From positions 28,797 through 92,796 of the forward strand of contig JAJZYB010000003.1 in assembly GCA_021806135.1 (NCBI GenBank): DNA of 64,000 nucleotides. Direction: 5' to 3'. Made by a program: the position numbers and the translations under genes. Positions 28,257-37,476 of this stretch are shown piece after piece (positions within the stretch are counted from its first letter, which is position 1; the number at the start of each line of letters is the position of its first letter). The notes under the pieces were generated by a model, which was not told the DNA's origin, made no database searches, and worked only from the letters and a program-made list of their open reading frames with translations. The DNA is from Thermoplasmata archaeon (GTDB taxonomy: Archaea > Thermoplasmatota > Thermoplasmata > Lutacidiplasmatales > UBA184).

Positions 28257-28949
28257 ATGAACGGACGCCGGCTTCCCTTTGGGGTGGAGACCTTGGATGC
28301 CCTCCTCGACGGGGGCATCGAGGCCGGTTCGTTGACCCAACTCTACGGGGAGGGAGGGTCGGGGAAGACCAACCTCTGCCTGGCACTCAGCGTGGAAGCC
28401 GCGCTGGAGGGCCGCTGGACCATCTACCTCGACACCGAGGGGCTCTCTCTGGCCCGGCTCGACCAGATGGCCCGGGGAAGAGGGACCACCCTTTCCGCGG
28501 TCCTCCGCCGCCTCCTGGTGACCACCCCCCGGACCCTCGAGGAGCAGGAACGCTCCGTGGAGCGCGCCTGCGCGCTGGCCTCCCAGCGCGACCGGCAGGT
28601 GGGGCTGCTCGTCCTCGATTCGGCGACCCTCCTTTATCGCCTGGACCTTGGGATGGAGCAGGAGGGGCTCTCCCGCCAGTCCCTGACCCAGCAGATGGCC
28701 GACCTGCTCCACACCGCGGTGGAGCTCCAGGTTCCCGTGGTCTTCACGAACCAGGTCTTCCGGAACCCCGAGACCCGGGATCTCGAGCCCATCGGGGGGT
28801 CCTTCCTCCAGCACGCCTCGAAGACCCTGATCCGCTTGGACCGGGGCCAGGACGGGTGGCGCCGGGCCGTCCTTCTGAAGCATCGCTCCTTGCCGGAGGG
28901 AGGGATGGCCGAGTTCCGTCTGACGGACCGGGGGTTGGGGGTCTCCTAG
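28257..28949 (+). CDS. radB: RadB, RecA/Rad51-family recombinase paralog
   Basis: LPFGVETLDALLDGGIEAGSLTQLYGEGGSGKTNLCLALSVEAAL; LLVLDSATLLYRL. Confidence 0.88.
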   Translation: MNGRRLPFGVETLDALLDGGIEAGSLTQLYGEGGSGKTNLCLALSVEAALEGRWTIYLDTEGLSLARLDQMARGRGTTLSAVLRRLLVTTPRTLEEQERSVERACALASQRDRQVGLLVLDSATLLYRLDLGMEQEGLSRQSLTQQMADLLHTAVELQVPVVFTNQVFRNPETRDLEPIGGSFLQHASKTLIRLDRGQDGWRRAVLLKHRSLPEGGMAEFRLTDRGLGVS

Positions 28950-29000
28950 GGCCCCGGGCAGGAGGGGACCGGCGAGGGCCGGAGCCGCCCACGACCCGGT

Positions 29001-32000
29001 TCACGACTCCGCGGAGGATCTCGGCAGGGTCCGGCAGTCGCAGTACGGGTCCGGGCACTCCGGTGGGAGATCCTGGGCGCGCAGTGTGCTCCGCATCCTC
29101 TCCAGCGTCTGAGAGAGTTCCTGCCGGAACCGCGTAAGCTCCTCGTTGGTGAGCATCCAGAAGTGTCCTCTCCCATCCGGGGGGTGGAACACCCCCACCT
29201 CGATCGGGGCCGGCAGCGCGAGAGCGTAGCAGGAGAGCTGGAAACCGAAGCGCTCCCGGGCCTCCCCGATCTCGGCGGGGACGTCCCCGGTCTTGTAGTC
29301 CACCAGTCGGGGAGGCTGCAGGGAAGGGAAGTACGCATCCCACCGGCCGTGGACCGACCCATGCTCCGTCACCACCGTGACCTCCTCCTCGCGGATCACC
29401 GGCCCCGGGAACCGGTCCTCCACCGAGCGGGTGAGCCTCACCCAGTCCTCGACCGGATCGCCCGCGTCCCCGCCGGGCAAGGGTGGCTTCCCGGCCCGAT
29501 GGATCCGTTCATGGAAACGGATGCCCTGCTCCCGGGCCGTCCTTTCCGGGGCTCCTGTGCCTTCCCGGCCTTCCCGGGGCTCCTTCCCGCCCGGGAGGCG
29601 TCCCGCCCGGAAGCCTTCCTGGAGGAGGACGAACGCCCGGGGGCAACGGTGGAAGAGCTCGACCTCGGAGACCGTCCAGGAGACCTCGGGGGGGATCCAC
29701 AGGGAGGGGCCCGCCCATCGGACAAGAGGCGGGTCCCTCGAAGCGGGCAGCCCCTCCATCGAGGGCGAAGGGGGGGACATCCCCGGGGTTGCGCCCGTCC
29801 TAACCGCTCCCGGGGAGAGGGACCCGCCCCCCGGCATCCCCGCGGCCGGGAGCATCCGGCTGAGCGCCTGATGCCATCGCTCCAGCCGGTGGATCCGCAC
29901 GCTCCCGCGGGGATCCCCCACCCCGGTCACCAACAGGTGCGTCATGGCCCGGGTCATCCCCACGTAAAGCAGCCTCTCTGCCTCCGCCTGCTCGGCGGCG
30001 TGGAGCTCCTCTTCCAAGGGGCTACGGGCCCCGGGAGGGCGCAGGGGGGCGTCCGGATGGTCGGTGGGCAAACGGAATTCGACCTCCCGTCCCGTGGGAG
30101 AGACCAGCAGGCGGTCAGAGAGCGCCTTCCACTGTCGGTGGGTCTGGGGCAGGACGACCACCGGGAACTGGAGACCCTTGGCTCCATGCACGCTCAGCAC
30201 GTTCACCGCCTCCCGGGCCAACTCGACCTCCGCCTCCCCCTCGTCCTCTCCCGAGCGCATCCACTCGGTGAGCTTCCCGCGGATGCCCTCCAGGGTGGAC
30301 ACCCCCTCCCGGGTGAGCTCGCGGATACGGTCCAGGAGCTTCTCCACGTTGGCCAAGGCCAGACCACCCCGGTCGTCGTCGGCCAGCGGGGCCCAGGCAC
30401 CGAGGCGGTCCAGGGCCTCCCGGATCAGGGCGGCGGGGGGAAGATCGCCGGTCCGGGCGCTCAGGTCCTCCAGAAGGTGCCACGAAGCGGCCACCGGCCC
30501 GTCCGGTTCCTCCCGGGCGGCGTTCTCGAAAGCGAGCCGGAGCGACGCTCCGGCGGGCACCCCCGCGAACCAGTCGGCGATCTCGGGATCGGAGAAGGCG
30601 AAGTACGGCGATCGGAGCAGCGCGTAGAGGGAGACGGTGTCTTCCGGGGCCACCAACGTGGACACGAGGTTGAGGACGTCCAGCACCTCTTGGCGCCTCA
30701 GGAACCCCCGGCTCTGTCCGGGAACGGCCGGGATCTTTCGCCGCCTGAGCTCCCGGAGGAAGAGTCCCTGGTGGGTCCGGGCCGACAAGAGAATGGCCAC
30801 GTCCCCCGGTCCCAGTGGATGCGGATCCTCTCCATCGTCCGCCCGCCAGGGAGGGACCATCCCTCCCTGCCGGAGCCGCTTTTCGATCCAGTCCGCCACG
30901 AAACGCGCTTCCCGGTCATCGTCGGGGGAAGGACGGAAGAGCACGCCGAGCGGGGTGGGGTCCACCACCGCCGGCCCCGGCACCCCTGGAGAAAGCGCTC
31001 CCGCGCGGGACCCGGATCTCGCCCGGTGCTCTTCCGGCAGGAAGAGGAACTGAACCTCGGTGCGGTAGGTCACTTCGGGCGCCTCCACCGGCGTGTAGGG
31101 GAATTCCGCGTTCCGGAAGAGCTCGATGAACCCCGCGTTCACCGTCCTGAGCAGCGGGTCCGCGAACCGGTGCGTCTCCGCCAACGTGGTCCGTCGCGCC
31201 GAGGGCAACCGTTGCTCCACCTGGCGCAGGGTGCCCACCGCCCCCCGGAACCCGTAGATGGACTGGTGGGGGTCCCCCACCGCGAAGAGGGTCCGGGCTC
31301 CGGGGTGCTCCGGTCCCCGCAGGGCGAGGATGAGCTCCACCTGCCTCAGGGAAGTGTCCTGGAACTCGTCCACCAGCAGGTGGTGGATGGTTCCCCTGAT
31401 CCGTTGTCCCGTTTCCTCTTCCCGGACGAGCGCGAGGGTCTGGGCCTCCAGATCGTCGAAGGTGAGGACCGAGCCGGCCCGTTCGGCTTCCCGAAAGGTC
31501 TCTTGGGTCTCCCTCACGAGAAGGCTCAGGGCCTGGAGCCGGCGGGGATGTCCGGGATCCGGGGACCTGCCGGTCCGGAGCTCCCGGTCGGCCTGGTCGA
31601 GGAGGTCCTCGGTCCGGAGCTCGAAGCCCCGTGTCATTCGACCGAGGACCAGTTCCCGGACCGCGTCCGGCCCGTAGGTGGAAGCGAGCTCCAGGTACGC
31701 CTCCCAGGCCATGCCCCCGGAACGGAAGAGCCGCTGTCGCGTCGCCTCCCAGCTCTCCTCGCGGAGCGTGGCGGAGTCCGCTTCCTCGAGGATATCGAAT
31801 CCGAGGGGAACGCCCAGCCGGAGCGCGCGCTGGGGGTGCTCGCGCAAGAGGCGGGCGCAGGCCCCGTGGATGGTCCCGATCCTTCCCGCTGGGAGGGCAT
31901 CGAGCACCTCCTTCCAGTAGGCGCGGCCGGGCGCGTCGGGGACTCCTTGACGTTCGAGCCGGACCGCCTGCTCGATCCGGCGTTGAAGCTCGTTGGCCGA

Positions 32001-32183
32001 GGCCCGGGTGAACGTGATGACCAGGAGAGACCCCACCGCCTCCCGTCCGTTCTTCCCGTCGGCCCGCCCCAGGCGGAGGATCCGCAGGACCCGCTCCACC
32101 AGCGCCCGGGTCTTCCCCGTCCCGGCCCCGGCCACGACGATCTCGTCCCCCAGCCCGGGGGAAGCGGTGCCCGGCAGGCTCAT
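29001..32183 (-). CDS. AddA/RecB-like UvrD-superfamily helicase-nuclease
   Basis: IVVAGAGTGKTRALVERVL, LLVDEFQDTSLRQVELIL, FAVGDPHQSIYGFRGA, SVHGAKGLQFPVVVL, LLYVGMTRAMTHLLV, C-terminal LVDYKTGD nuclease motif. Start M at 32183 follows the AddB-like gene with ATGA-type overlap. Confidence 0.9.
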   Translation of the reverse strand: MSLPGTASPGLGDEIVVAGAGTGKTRALVERVLRILRLGRADGKNGREAVGSLLVITFTRASANELQRRIEQAVRLERQGVPDAPGRAYWKEVLDALPAGRIGTIHGACARLLREHPQRALRLGVPLGFDILEEADSATLREESWEATRQRLFRSGGMAWEAYLELASTYGPDAVRELVLGRMTRGFELRTEDLLDQADRELRTGRSPDPGHPRRLQALSLLVRETQETFREAERAGSVLTFDDLEAQTLALVREEETGQRIRGTIHHLLVDEFQDTSLRQVELILALRGPEHPGARTLFAVGDPHQSIYGFRGAVGTLRQVEQRLPSARRTTLAETHRFADPLLRTVNAGFIELFRNAEFPYTPVEAPEVTYRTEVQFLFLPEEHRARSGSRAGALSPGVPGPAVVDPTPLGVLFRPSPDDDREARFVADWIEKRLRQGGMVPPWRADDGEDPHPLGPGDVAILLSARTHQGLFLRELRRRKIPAVPGQSRGFLRRQEVLDVLNLVSTLVAPEDTVSLYALLRSPYFAFSDPEIADWFAGVPAGASLRLAFENAAREEPDGPVAASWHLLEDLSARTGDLPPAALIREALDRLGAWAPLADDDRGGLALANVEKLLDRIRELTREGVSTLEGIRGKLTEWMRSGEDEGEAEVELAREAVNVLSVHGAKGLQFPVVVLPQTHRQWKALSDRLLVSPTGREVEFRLPTDHPDAPLRPPGARSPLEEELHAAEQAEAERLLYVGMTRAMTHLLVTGVGDPRGSVRIHRLERWHQALSRMLPAAGMPGGGSLSPGAVRTGATPGMSPPSPSMEGLPASRDPPLVRWAGPSLWIPPEVSWTVSEVELFHRCPRAFVLLQEGFRAGRLPGGKEPREGREGTGAPERTAREQGIRFHERIHRAGKPPLPGGDAGDPVEDWVRLTRSVEDRFPGPVIREEEVTVVTEHGSVHGRWDAYFPSLQPPRLVDYKTGDVPAEIGEARERFGFQLSCYALALPAPIEVGVFHPPDGRGHFWMLTNEELTRFRQELSQTLERMRSTLRAQDLPPECPDPYCDCRTLPRSSAES

Positions 32184-35100
32184 CCTTCCCTCCGGAACGT
32201 CCCCGCCAACCGTTCCGTGTCGAAACGGCAGCCCGAGGCGAAGGGACACCCGTCCGCGAACCGGCACCCTTCCCCGCCGGGGGAGACGAACATCCCGTTG
32301 AGCGGGAATCGCCCCTCCTCGATCCCCGACAGCGCTCTTCCCGCAAGGGCCCGCGCCCCTGCGACAAGCTCCCCCACCTGCCTTTCCGGGTCGCCCCGGG
32401 AGGACGTCAAGGAGAGCGCGGCGGCCCGCCCTGGGCGGCCGAGCCAGAGGTACCTCAAGCCTCCAGGGACGACCTTTCCAGCCACCGGGTCCTCGGGCAG
32501 GAGATCGGACAGGGCCGCGGCGTAGAGCGGAAGCTGGAGCGGAGGGAGCTCGCCCTTTCCCGGACGGGCGGGCGGCTTCGACCAGCCCGTCTTGAAGTCG
32601 TCCACCAGGAACCTTCCCGCCCGCCCCTGGTACCAACTCACCCGGTCCACCCGTCCGACCAGGGACCAGTCCCCCCCGGACCGCGATCCCATCCTCCACG
32701 CCGGAAGCGAGGGGGATCCGGGAGCGCTTCCGGCCCCCCGGGGTTGGGGTCCGAAGGCGAGCTCCACGTACGCGGGAGCATATTCCCCCGCGTCCGCCGC
32801 CAGGAGCTCCAGGGCCTGCCAGAGCACGCCGTCCCCCGGGCGCCCTGGCGGTCCAAGGAGGCGCTGACGGACCACTTCGAGACCCGGGGTCACCGGGCGG
32901 ACCCGGCGCAGCTCCTCCTCGATCTGGCGCGCCCCCTGGGCCGCAAGCCCGGCCACCTCCGCACGCTCGATCGTCCGGAGACGCCCGTGGGAGTCCACGA
33001 CGCCCCGTTGGATCTCCTCGAGCACCTTGTGGAGGATCGTGCCGACGGCGCGTCGGTCGTAGTCCTCGACAAGGGGCTCCTCCGTGGGGAGGGCGAGCAC
33101 ATGGGTGAGGTAGAAGCGGAAAGGGCACTCGAGGTAGTCCTGGATCTGGTGGACGTTGACCTGGCCCCGGGCCGTCCAGCCCGCCACCCGGTCCTGGACG
33201 CTCCTTTCCCCCAGGGGCCCGTCCCAAGGGGTCTCCCGGGGCCGGTGCCGTCGGGCGCTCTCCGCACGAAGCCCCCGGGAAGCTCGCGAGAGCGCCTCGG
33301 GGAGGCCACCCCGGGTTACTCTCTTCCGTCCTCCCGCCGTCTCGGGCGGGGCTCCGTCCTCCGCCGTTGCTCCGAGCAGGATGGCATCCTTCCACGAGTA
33401 GACGGCCGGCCCGCGCACTGCCGGCGGCGGGCTCGGCCCCAAGCCGGTGGCAAAGGTCAATTCGGTGAGGAAGGGAGAGGGCAGGGTCTCTTCTCGGGCC
33501 ACCCGACGGGGGTAGGAAAGGTCCAGGGAGCGGCGGGCCTGTCCCAGGAGAGTGAGGAAGACCTCCCGCTCCTGCGTCAGGAGATTGATCTCCCGGGGGA
33601 GGTCCAGGGCTCGGCGCGCCTCCGCCGGGATCAACGGGCTGGGCCCCGTCGAGGGGAACGCCCCCCGGCGGAGTCCGCCGACGAGCAGGTGATCCACCGG
33701 GAGGATCGCGGCATCCCTCAGCCCGCTGACCGGGACCCCGAGCCGGAAGGGCCTTCCCGGGGCCCGGGCGAGCGAGAGGAGCAGGTCCACGAAGGCACGG
33801 AGGTCCCGGACCGGCCACGGCTCGGTTGCCGGGGAGACCCCGAGCTCCCGGGCCCGGGAGAGAACGTCCCCCGGGTCGTTTCCCCCGTGGGCTGCATCCC
33901 ACGACGGCCCTTCCAGGGCGATCCGGGCGCTCCCGAGACGCTCCAGGAAGTCGAGGAGAGGCTGGGGCCGTGGTTCGGGAAGCGCTGCGAAGAGCTCCCC
34001 GAACCCCTTGGCCACATCAGTGAAGTCCTCCTCGCGCAGGGGGCGGGGGAGCCGGCCCAGCCGGGCGGGGGCATTCTCGACCAGCCGGGTGTAATCCTCC
34101 CGTCCCGACCGGGCCCCTGTGGCGAAGAGCACCCGCCGGACCGTCTCGACCGGTCGGTCGAAATACGCCGTGAGCCTCCCCCGGGAGTCCAGGGTCTGCA
34201 GCAGTTCGAGGACCGTCGGCAGGTCGAAATCCTCCTCCAGGACGGCCAGCAGGACCCGCAGCACCTGGGAGGAACGGTCGCTCCGGAGCTCCGGGCGTAG
34301 CTCGAGCCGGGGGCGGAGCCCGTACCGGGGGAAGACCTCGAGGACCCGGTCCGCATACCTCGGCAGGTCCGCCAGGGCCACCATCACCGAGGCCTTCGGG
34401 TCTGCGTCCAGCAACTCCCTCAGTCGGCGGGCAAGCCCCTCTACCTCGTCCTGTTCGTTCCGGTACGCGGTCAGGCGGACCGGGTCCGCCAAGGAGTTGC
34501 GCGTCCCCTCCGACGGGTCCTGCTGGATGGCTCGGAGGGTCGCCGGGGAGATGAGGAAGGGCGGGGACCCGGGCCCTTCCGTCGCGTTTCCTCCTTCCCC
34601 GGCGTCCAGATCCACCGACCGGGCCGCCCGTTGGAGCAGGAAGCCGCGGAGCGCGCGTTCGGCATGGCTCTGGGCGATCCAACCGTCGAGCACGACGAGG
34701 GCGGGAGAGAAGGCTGCCTTCGCCAGCCGGCCCGGCAGGTCCCAGAGGTCCGCCCCGGAGGTGGTGGCTCCCCTGCGGTCCAACTCCTGTTGGAACCCCT
34801 TCCAGCGTTCGACCAGTTCCCCGATCGATGGGGGAAACACGGGGGGAGGTCCAGGCCACCGTCCCTCCAGTTCCTTGATCCCCTGGTAGAGCTCCTCCAA
34901 GTAGCCGTTGGAGGGAAGCCCCCCTCCCCCGTCCCCGAGCCTTCGGGCAACCTGGGCCTGGAGCAGCCGGCTCTCGAGCTCAGGGAGGATCGGGCGGGGG
35001 GAGGGGAAGCGCTCCTGAAGCCCCTTCACGGTGAGGATCGTCCCGGTCCGGGCCGCTCCGCCGGCCAGGCGCGCGGCCTCCTCCTGGGCCCACCGGACCA

Positions 35101-35239
35101 GACGCTCAGAGGTGCTCAGGTAGAGTGCCCCGTCCCGGGCGGACCGTTCCCAGACCTCCCGTATCCACCGGCTGCGCGGGCGCCTTTCGAAAGGGGCCCG
35201 AGGCTCCTCCGGGACGGCCAAGGGTCTCTCGCTCCCCAC
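32180..35239 (-). CDS. AddB-like nuclease/inactive helicase subunit (PD-(D/E)XK superfamily)
   Basis: QDYLECPFRFYLTHVLALP...GRFLVDDFKTGW...CRFADGCPFASGC; no Walker A seen at the N-terminus. Confidence 0.82.
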   Translation of the reverse strand: MGSERPLAVPEEPRAPFERRPRSRWIREVWERSARDGALYLSTSERLVRWAQEEAARLAGGAARTGTILTVKGLQERFPSPRPILPELESRLLQAQVARRLGDGGGGLPSNGYLEELYQGIKELEGRWPGPPPVFPPSIGELVERWKGFQQELDRRGATTSGADLWDLPGRLAKAAFSPALVVLDGWIAQSHAERALRGFLLQRAARSVDLDAGEGGNATEGPGSPPFLISPATLRAIQQDPSEGTRNSLADPVRLTAYRNEQDEVEGLARRLRELLDADPKASVMVALADLPRYADRVLEVFPRYGLRPRLELRPELRSDRSSQVLRVLLAVLEEDFDLPTVLELLQTLDSRGRLTAYFDRPVETVRRVLFATGARSGREDYTRLVENAPARLGRLPRPLREEDFTDVAKGFGELFAALPEPRPQPLLDFLERLGSARIALEGPSWDAAHGGNDPGDVLSRARELGVSPATEPWPVRDLRAFVDLLLSLARAPGRPFRLGVPVSGLRDAAILPVDHLLVGGLRRGAFPSTGPSPLIPAEARRALDLPREINLLTQEREVFLTLLGQARRSLDLSYPRRVAREETLPSPFLTELTFATGLGPSPPPAVRGPAVYSWKDAILLGATAEDGAPPETAGGRKRVTRGGLPEALSRASRGLRAESARRHRPRETPWDGPLGERSVQDRVAGWTARGQVNVHQIQDYLECPFRFYLTHVLALPTEEPLVEDYDRRAVGTILHKVLEEIQRGVVDSHGRLRTIERAEVAGLAAQGARQIEEELRRVRPVTPGLEVVRQRLLGPPGRPGDGVLWQALELLAADAGEYAPAYVELAFGPQPRGAGSAPGSPSLPAWRMGSRSGGDWSLVGRVDRVSWYQGRAGRFLVDDFKTGWSKPPARPGKGELPPLQLPLYAAALSDLLPEDPVAGKVVPGGLRYLWLGRPGRAAALSLTSSRGDPERQVGELVAGARALAGRALSGIEEGRFPLNGMFVSPGGEGCRFADGCPFASGCRFDTERLAGTFRREG

Positions 35240-35308
35240 GGGAAGGGCCTCCCGGGAGTTCAGCCTTCCCGGCCCTCGTAAGGCTTTCCCCGGCAGAAAG
35301 GCCCGGTC

Positions 35309-36025
35309 CTAGGTGTACACGAGCCGGACGGCATCCCTTTCGAGGACCGCCTTCTGCTCGGCGGAGAGGGAGTTGGGGTCCAAAGAGACGAGGAAGGCGC
35401 CTTGGTGCTCCATCGCCTTCTCCCTCCCGAGTTCCAAAAGACGCCGCACGCTGCGGAGGTTACCGGACTCCAGCAGGGTCTCCACCCCCGGGAGGATGGC
35501 CACCCGGCCCGGCCCCTGCCCGAGGTGCTGCTCCAAGAGGAAGCCCAGCCGGTCGGCATCGGAGGGAGCGATGACGCCCTCCCCCTCCAGACGGCTGACC
35601 CGGTAGAGCGTGGCGTCCGTGAGCCCGTAGGAGGCCTTCACCGCGCCCGGGGTGTCCCGGGTGAACCCCAGCAGGAGTCGGGGGTCCACCTTTTGCTCGG
35701 AGAACGCCTTCCAGACATCGCTCTCCTTTGCGGTCTCGTAGACCGCGAAGATCTGCTGAGGGGACCAGGAAGGAGGCCGGGTCGGGACCACCGGGGGAGC
35801 GCCTGGGGTGGGGGACCGGGAACGGTGGCGGATCCGCCGCTCCAGGAGCATCGCGGGGAGCCCGAAGAGGATCCCCAGGAGCACGGCGAAGAGGATCAGG
35901 TAGGGTAGCAGCAGGCCGGGGGTGACGAAACCCAGGAGCCATAGGACCAGCGCCAGGACCAGCCCGAGGACCACTCCTGAGGCCGCACTGTTCCGGCCCA
36001 GGGCGAGCGGAGCCTCCCCGGTCAT
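35309..36025 (-). CDS. Membrane protein with DUF835-like C-terminal domain
   Basis: N-terminal TM pair; C-terminal VETLLESGNLRSVRRLLELGREKAMEHQGAFLVSLDPNSLSAEQKAVLERDAVRLV. Confidence 0.65.
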   Translation of the reverse strand: MTGEAPLALGRNSAASGVVLGLVLALVLWLLGFVTPGLLLPYLILFAVLLGILFGLPAMLLERRIRHRSRSPTPGAPPVVPTRPPSWSPQQIFAVYETAKESDVWKAFSEQKVDPRLLLGFTRDTPGAVKASYGLTDATLYRVSRLEGEGVIAPSDADRLGFLLEQHLGQGPGRVAILPGVETLLESGNLRSVRRLLELGREKAMEHQGAFLVSLDPNSLSAEQKAVLERDAVRLVYT

Positions 36026-36753
36026 CCCGTCCCTCCCGGGGCCGGGGGGGTGGAACTTCGCAAGTATCGTCGCGCCCGGACCAGGTCGGCGGCCACGGCG
36101 TAGGCCTCATAGATCCCCAAGAGGATGAGCGGGACGGTGAGGATGGTGAGCCCGGAGAAGGGAGGCAGAACCCTCACGTGGAAGGTGGTGTTGCTGATGG
36201 CGTTCCCTCCGCCGTCGTACACGGTCACGGACCCGTCGAAGGTCCCGGAAAGGATGTAGTCGTAGTTGGTCAGGCTGGCGTTGCTCTTCCAGGCTCCCGC
36301 TGCCCCGGCGGGGCACAGGACCGGTCCAGCACTGCTCGAGAGGATGCCCGTGTCGGTGTAGAGGACCACGTTGAAGAGGGAGAGCCGGAAGATGACCTCG
36401 CTCACGGAGGTGGGGGCCACGCAGCTCCAGTTGACGAACAGGAACAGGGGGGTGCCGAAGTTCACCGTGGCCACGCTTCCAGGGGTCACCGTGTTGTTGT
36501 TCGCGAGGGGGGTGGAGCCCACGCTCGGGAGGTTCCCCAGGACGATCCCCGTCTGGGAGAACGGCCCGTTCGTCGGCTGGGGTGGGGGGCCCTTCGCAGG
36601 GGCCGCCGAGGAGAGGCCAGGGATCAACGCCACCGTCAAGAGGAGGCAAAGGAGAACCGCGAGGCCCCTCCAGAGGACGGGTTGGAAACCCTGACGCCCC
36701 CTGCCCCTGGGCGTCCGGTGGTCCATCGAAGGTCGACCCGTCTTCCCGCTCAT
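36022..36753 (-). CDS. Uncharacterised exported/membrane-anchored protein
   Basis: N-terminal hydrophobic segment, C-terminal TM GLTILTVPLILLGIYEAYAVAADLV; overlaps the upstream-strand neighbour start. Confidence 0.6.
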   Translation of the reverse strand: MSGKTGRPSMDHRTPRGRGRQGFQPVLWRGLAVLLCLLLTVALIPGLSSAAPAKGPPPQPTNGPFSQTGIVLGNLPSVGSTPLANNNTVTPGSVATVNFGTPLFLFVNWSCVAPTSVSEVIFRLSLFNVVLYTDTGILSSSAGPVLCPAGAAGAWKSNASLTNYDYILSGTFDGSVTVYDGGGNAISNTTFHVRVLPPFSGLTILTVPLILLGIYEAYAVAADLVRARRYLRSSTPPAPGGTG

Positions 36754-36807
36754 AAACGTATGGGATTGGCGAGGGGGATCCGGTCCGCAGGACCCGGACG
36801 GTCAGTT

Positions 36808-37458
36808 TCAGGGCGATCCGCCCAAAAGGAACAGTTGCGCGTAATGGTGAGGGCCGGGTTCCCAGGAATCCTTCAAGGAGAGCCCCACGGCGGAGAGGCG
36901 TGCCTCGGCCTCCCTCGGGGTGAGACGGATCTCCAGGGGGGGGCCCTGCGGCGTGCCCTCCTTCTTCCAGTCGAGGTTCACGAACCGTCCCTCCGGTGCG
37001 AGCAGGCGCCGGGCCTCGGTGAGCGTGGGGTCCGGGACATCGTGTAGGACGTTCGCGAGCAGCACGAGCGAGGCCACCGCGTCCGGCAGGGGGATCCGAT
37101 CGTGCGTGCTCCGGACCGGGACGAGGGTGGGTAGCCTCTGGCTCACTTTCCGTTCCTCCAGCAGTTCGATGAGCTCTGCCGAGATGTCCACGGCATAGAC
37201 CCGGCCGGTCGGGCCGACCCGGCGGGCCGCCGGGATGGCGAAGTACCCGGTCCCCGCACCCACCTCCAGTACGGTGGCCCCGGGGGAGAGGCCCACCCGG
37301 TCCCAAAAGCGCTCCGGATCGAGGCTTCGCCTGCGTTCCGGGCTCTCCAGCCGGGCGATCGCGTCCTCCCGGGACCATCCGGCATGGCCCGCGTGGGGAT
37401 GCCCCTCCTGGGCGGAGCGGTGGCCGCCCGCCTGAGTCGCTGGTAGCTTTCCGGACAA
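36808..37458 (-). CDS. Class I SAM-dependent methyltransferase
   Basis: ATVLEVGAGTGYFAIPAARRVGPTGRVYAVDIS; PLPDAVASLVLLANVLHDV. Confidence 0.88.
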   Translation of the reverse strand: MSGKLPATQAGGHRSAQEGHPHAGHAGWSREDAIARLESPERRRSLDPERFWDRVGLSPGATVLEVGAGTGYFAIPAARRVGPTGRVYAVDISAELIELLEERKVSQRLPTLVPVRSTHDRIPLPDAVASLVLLANVLHDVPDPTLTEARRLLAPEGRFVNLDWKKEGTPQGPPLEIRLTPREAEARLSAVGLSLKDSWEPGPHHYAQLFLLGGSP

Positions 37459-37476
37459 TCTGGCCTCCGAGAACCG

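Noticed and set aside
29163-32525. 1120-aa plus-strand ORF opposite the AddA-like gene
   Set aside because: Shadow ORF antisense to the helicase; no recognisable motifs.
32184-33902. Upstream extension of the AddA ORF to 33902
   Set aside because: Low-complexity sequence overlapping the AddB-like gene; MSLPGTASPGLGDEIVVAGAGTGKT at 32183 is the natural start.
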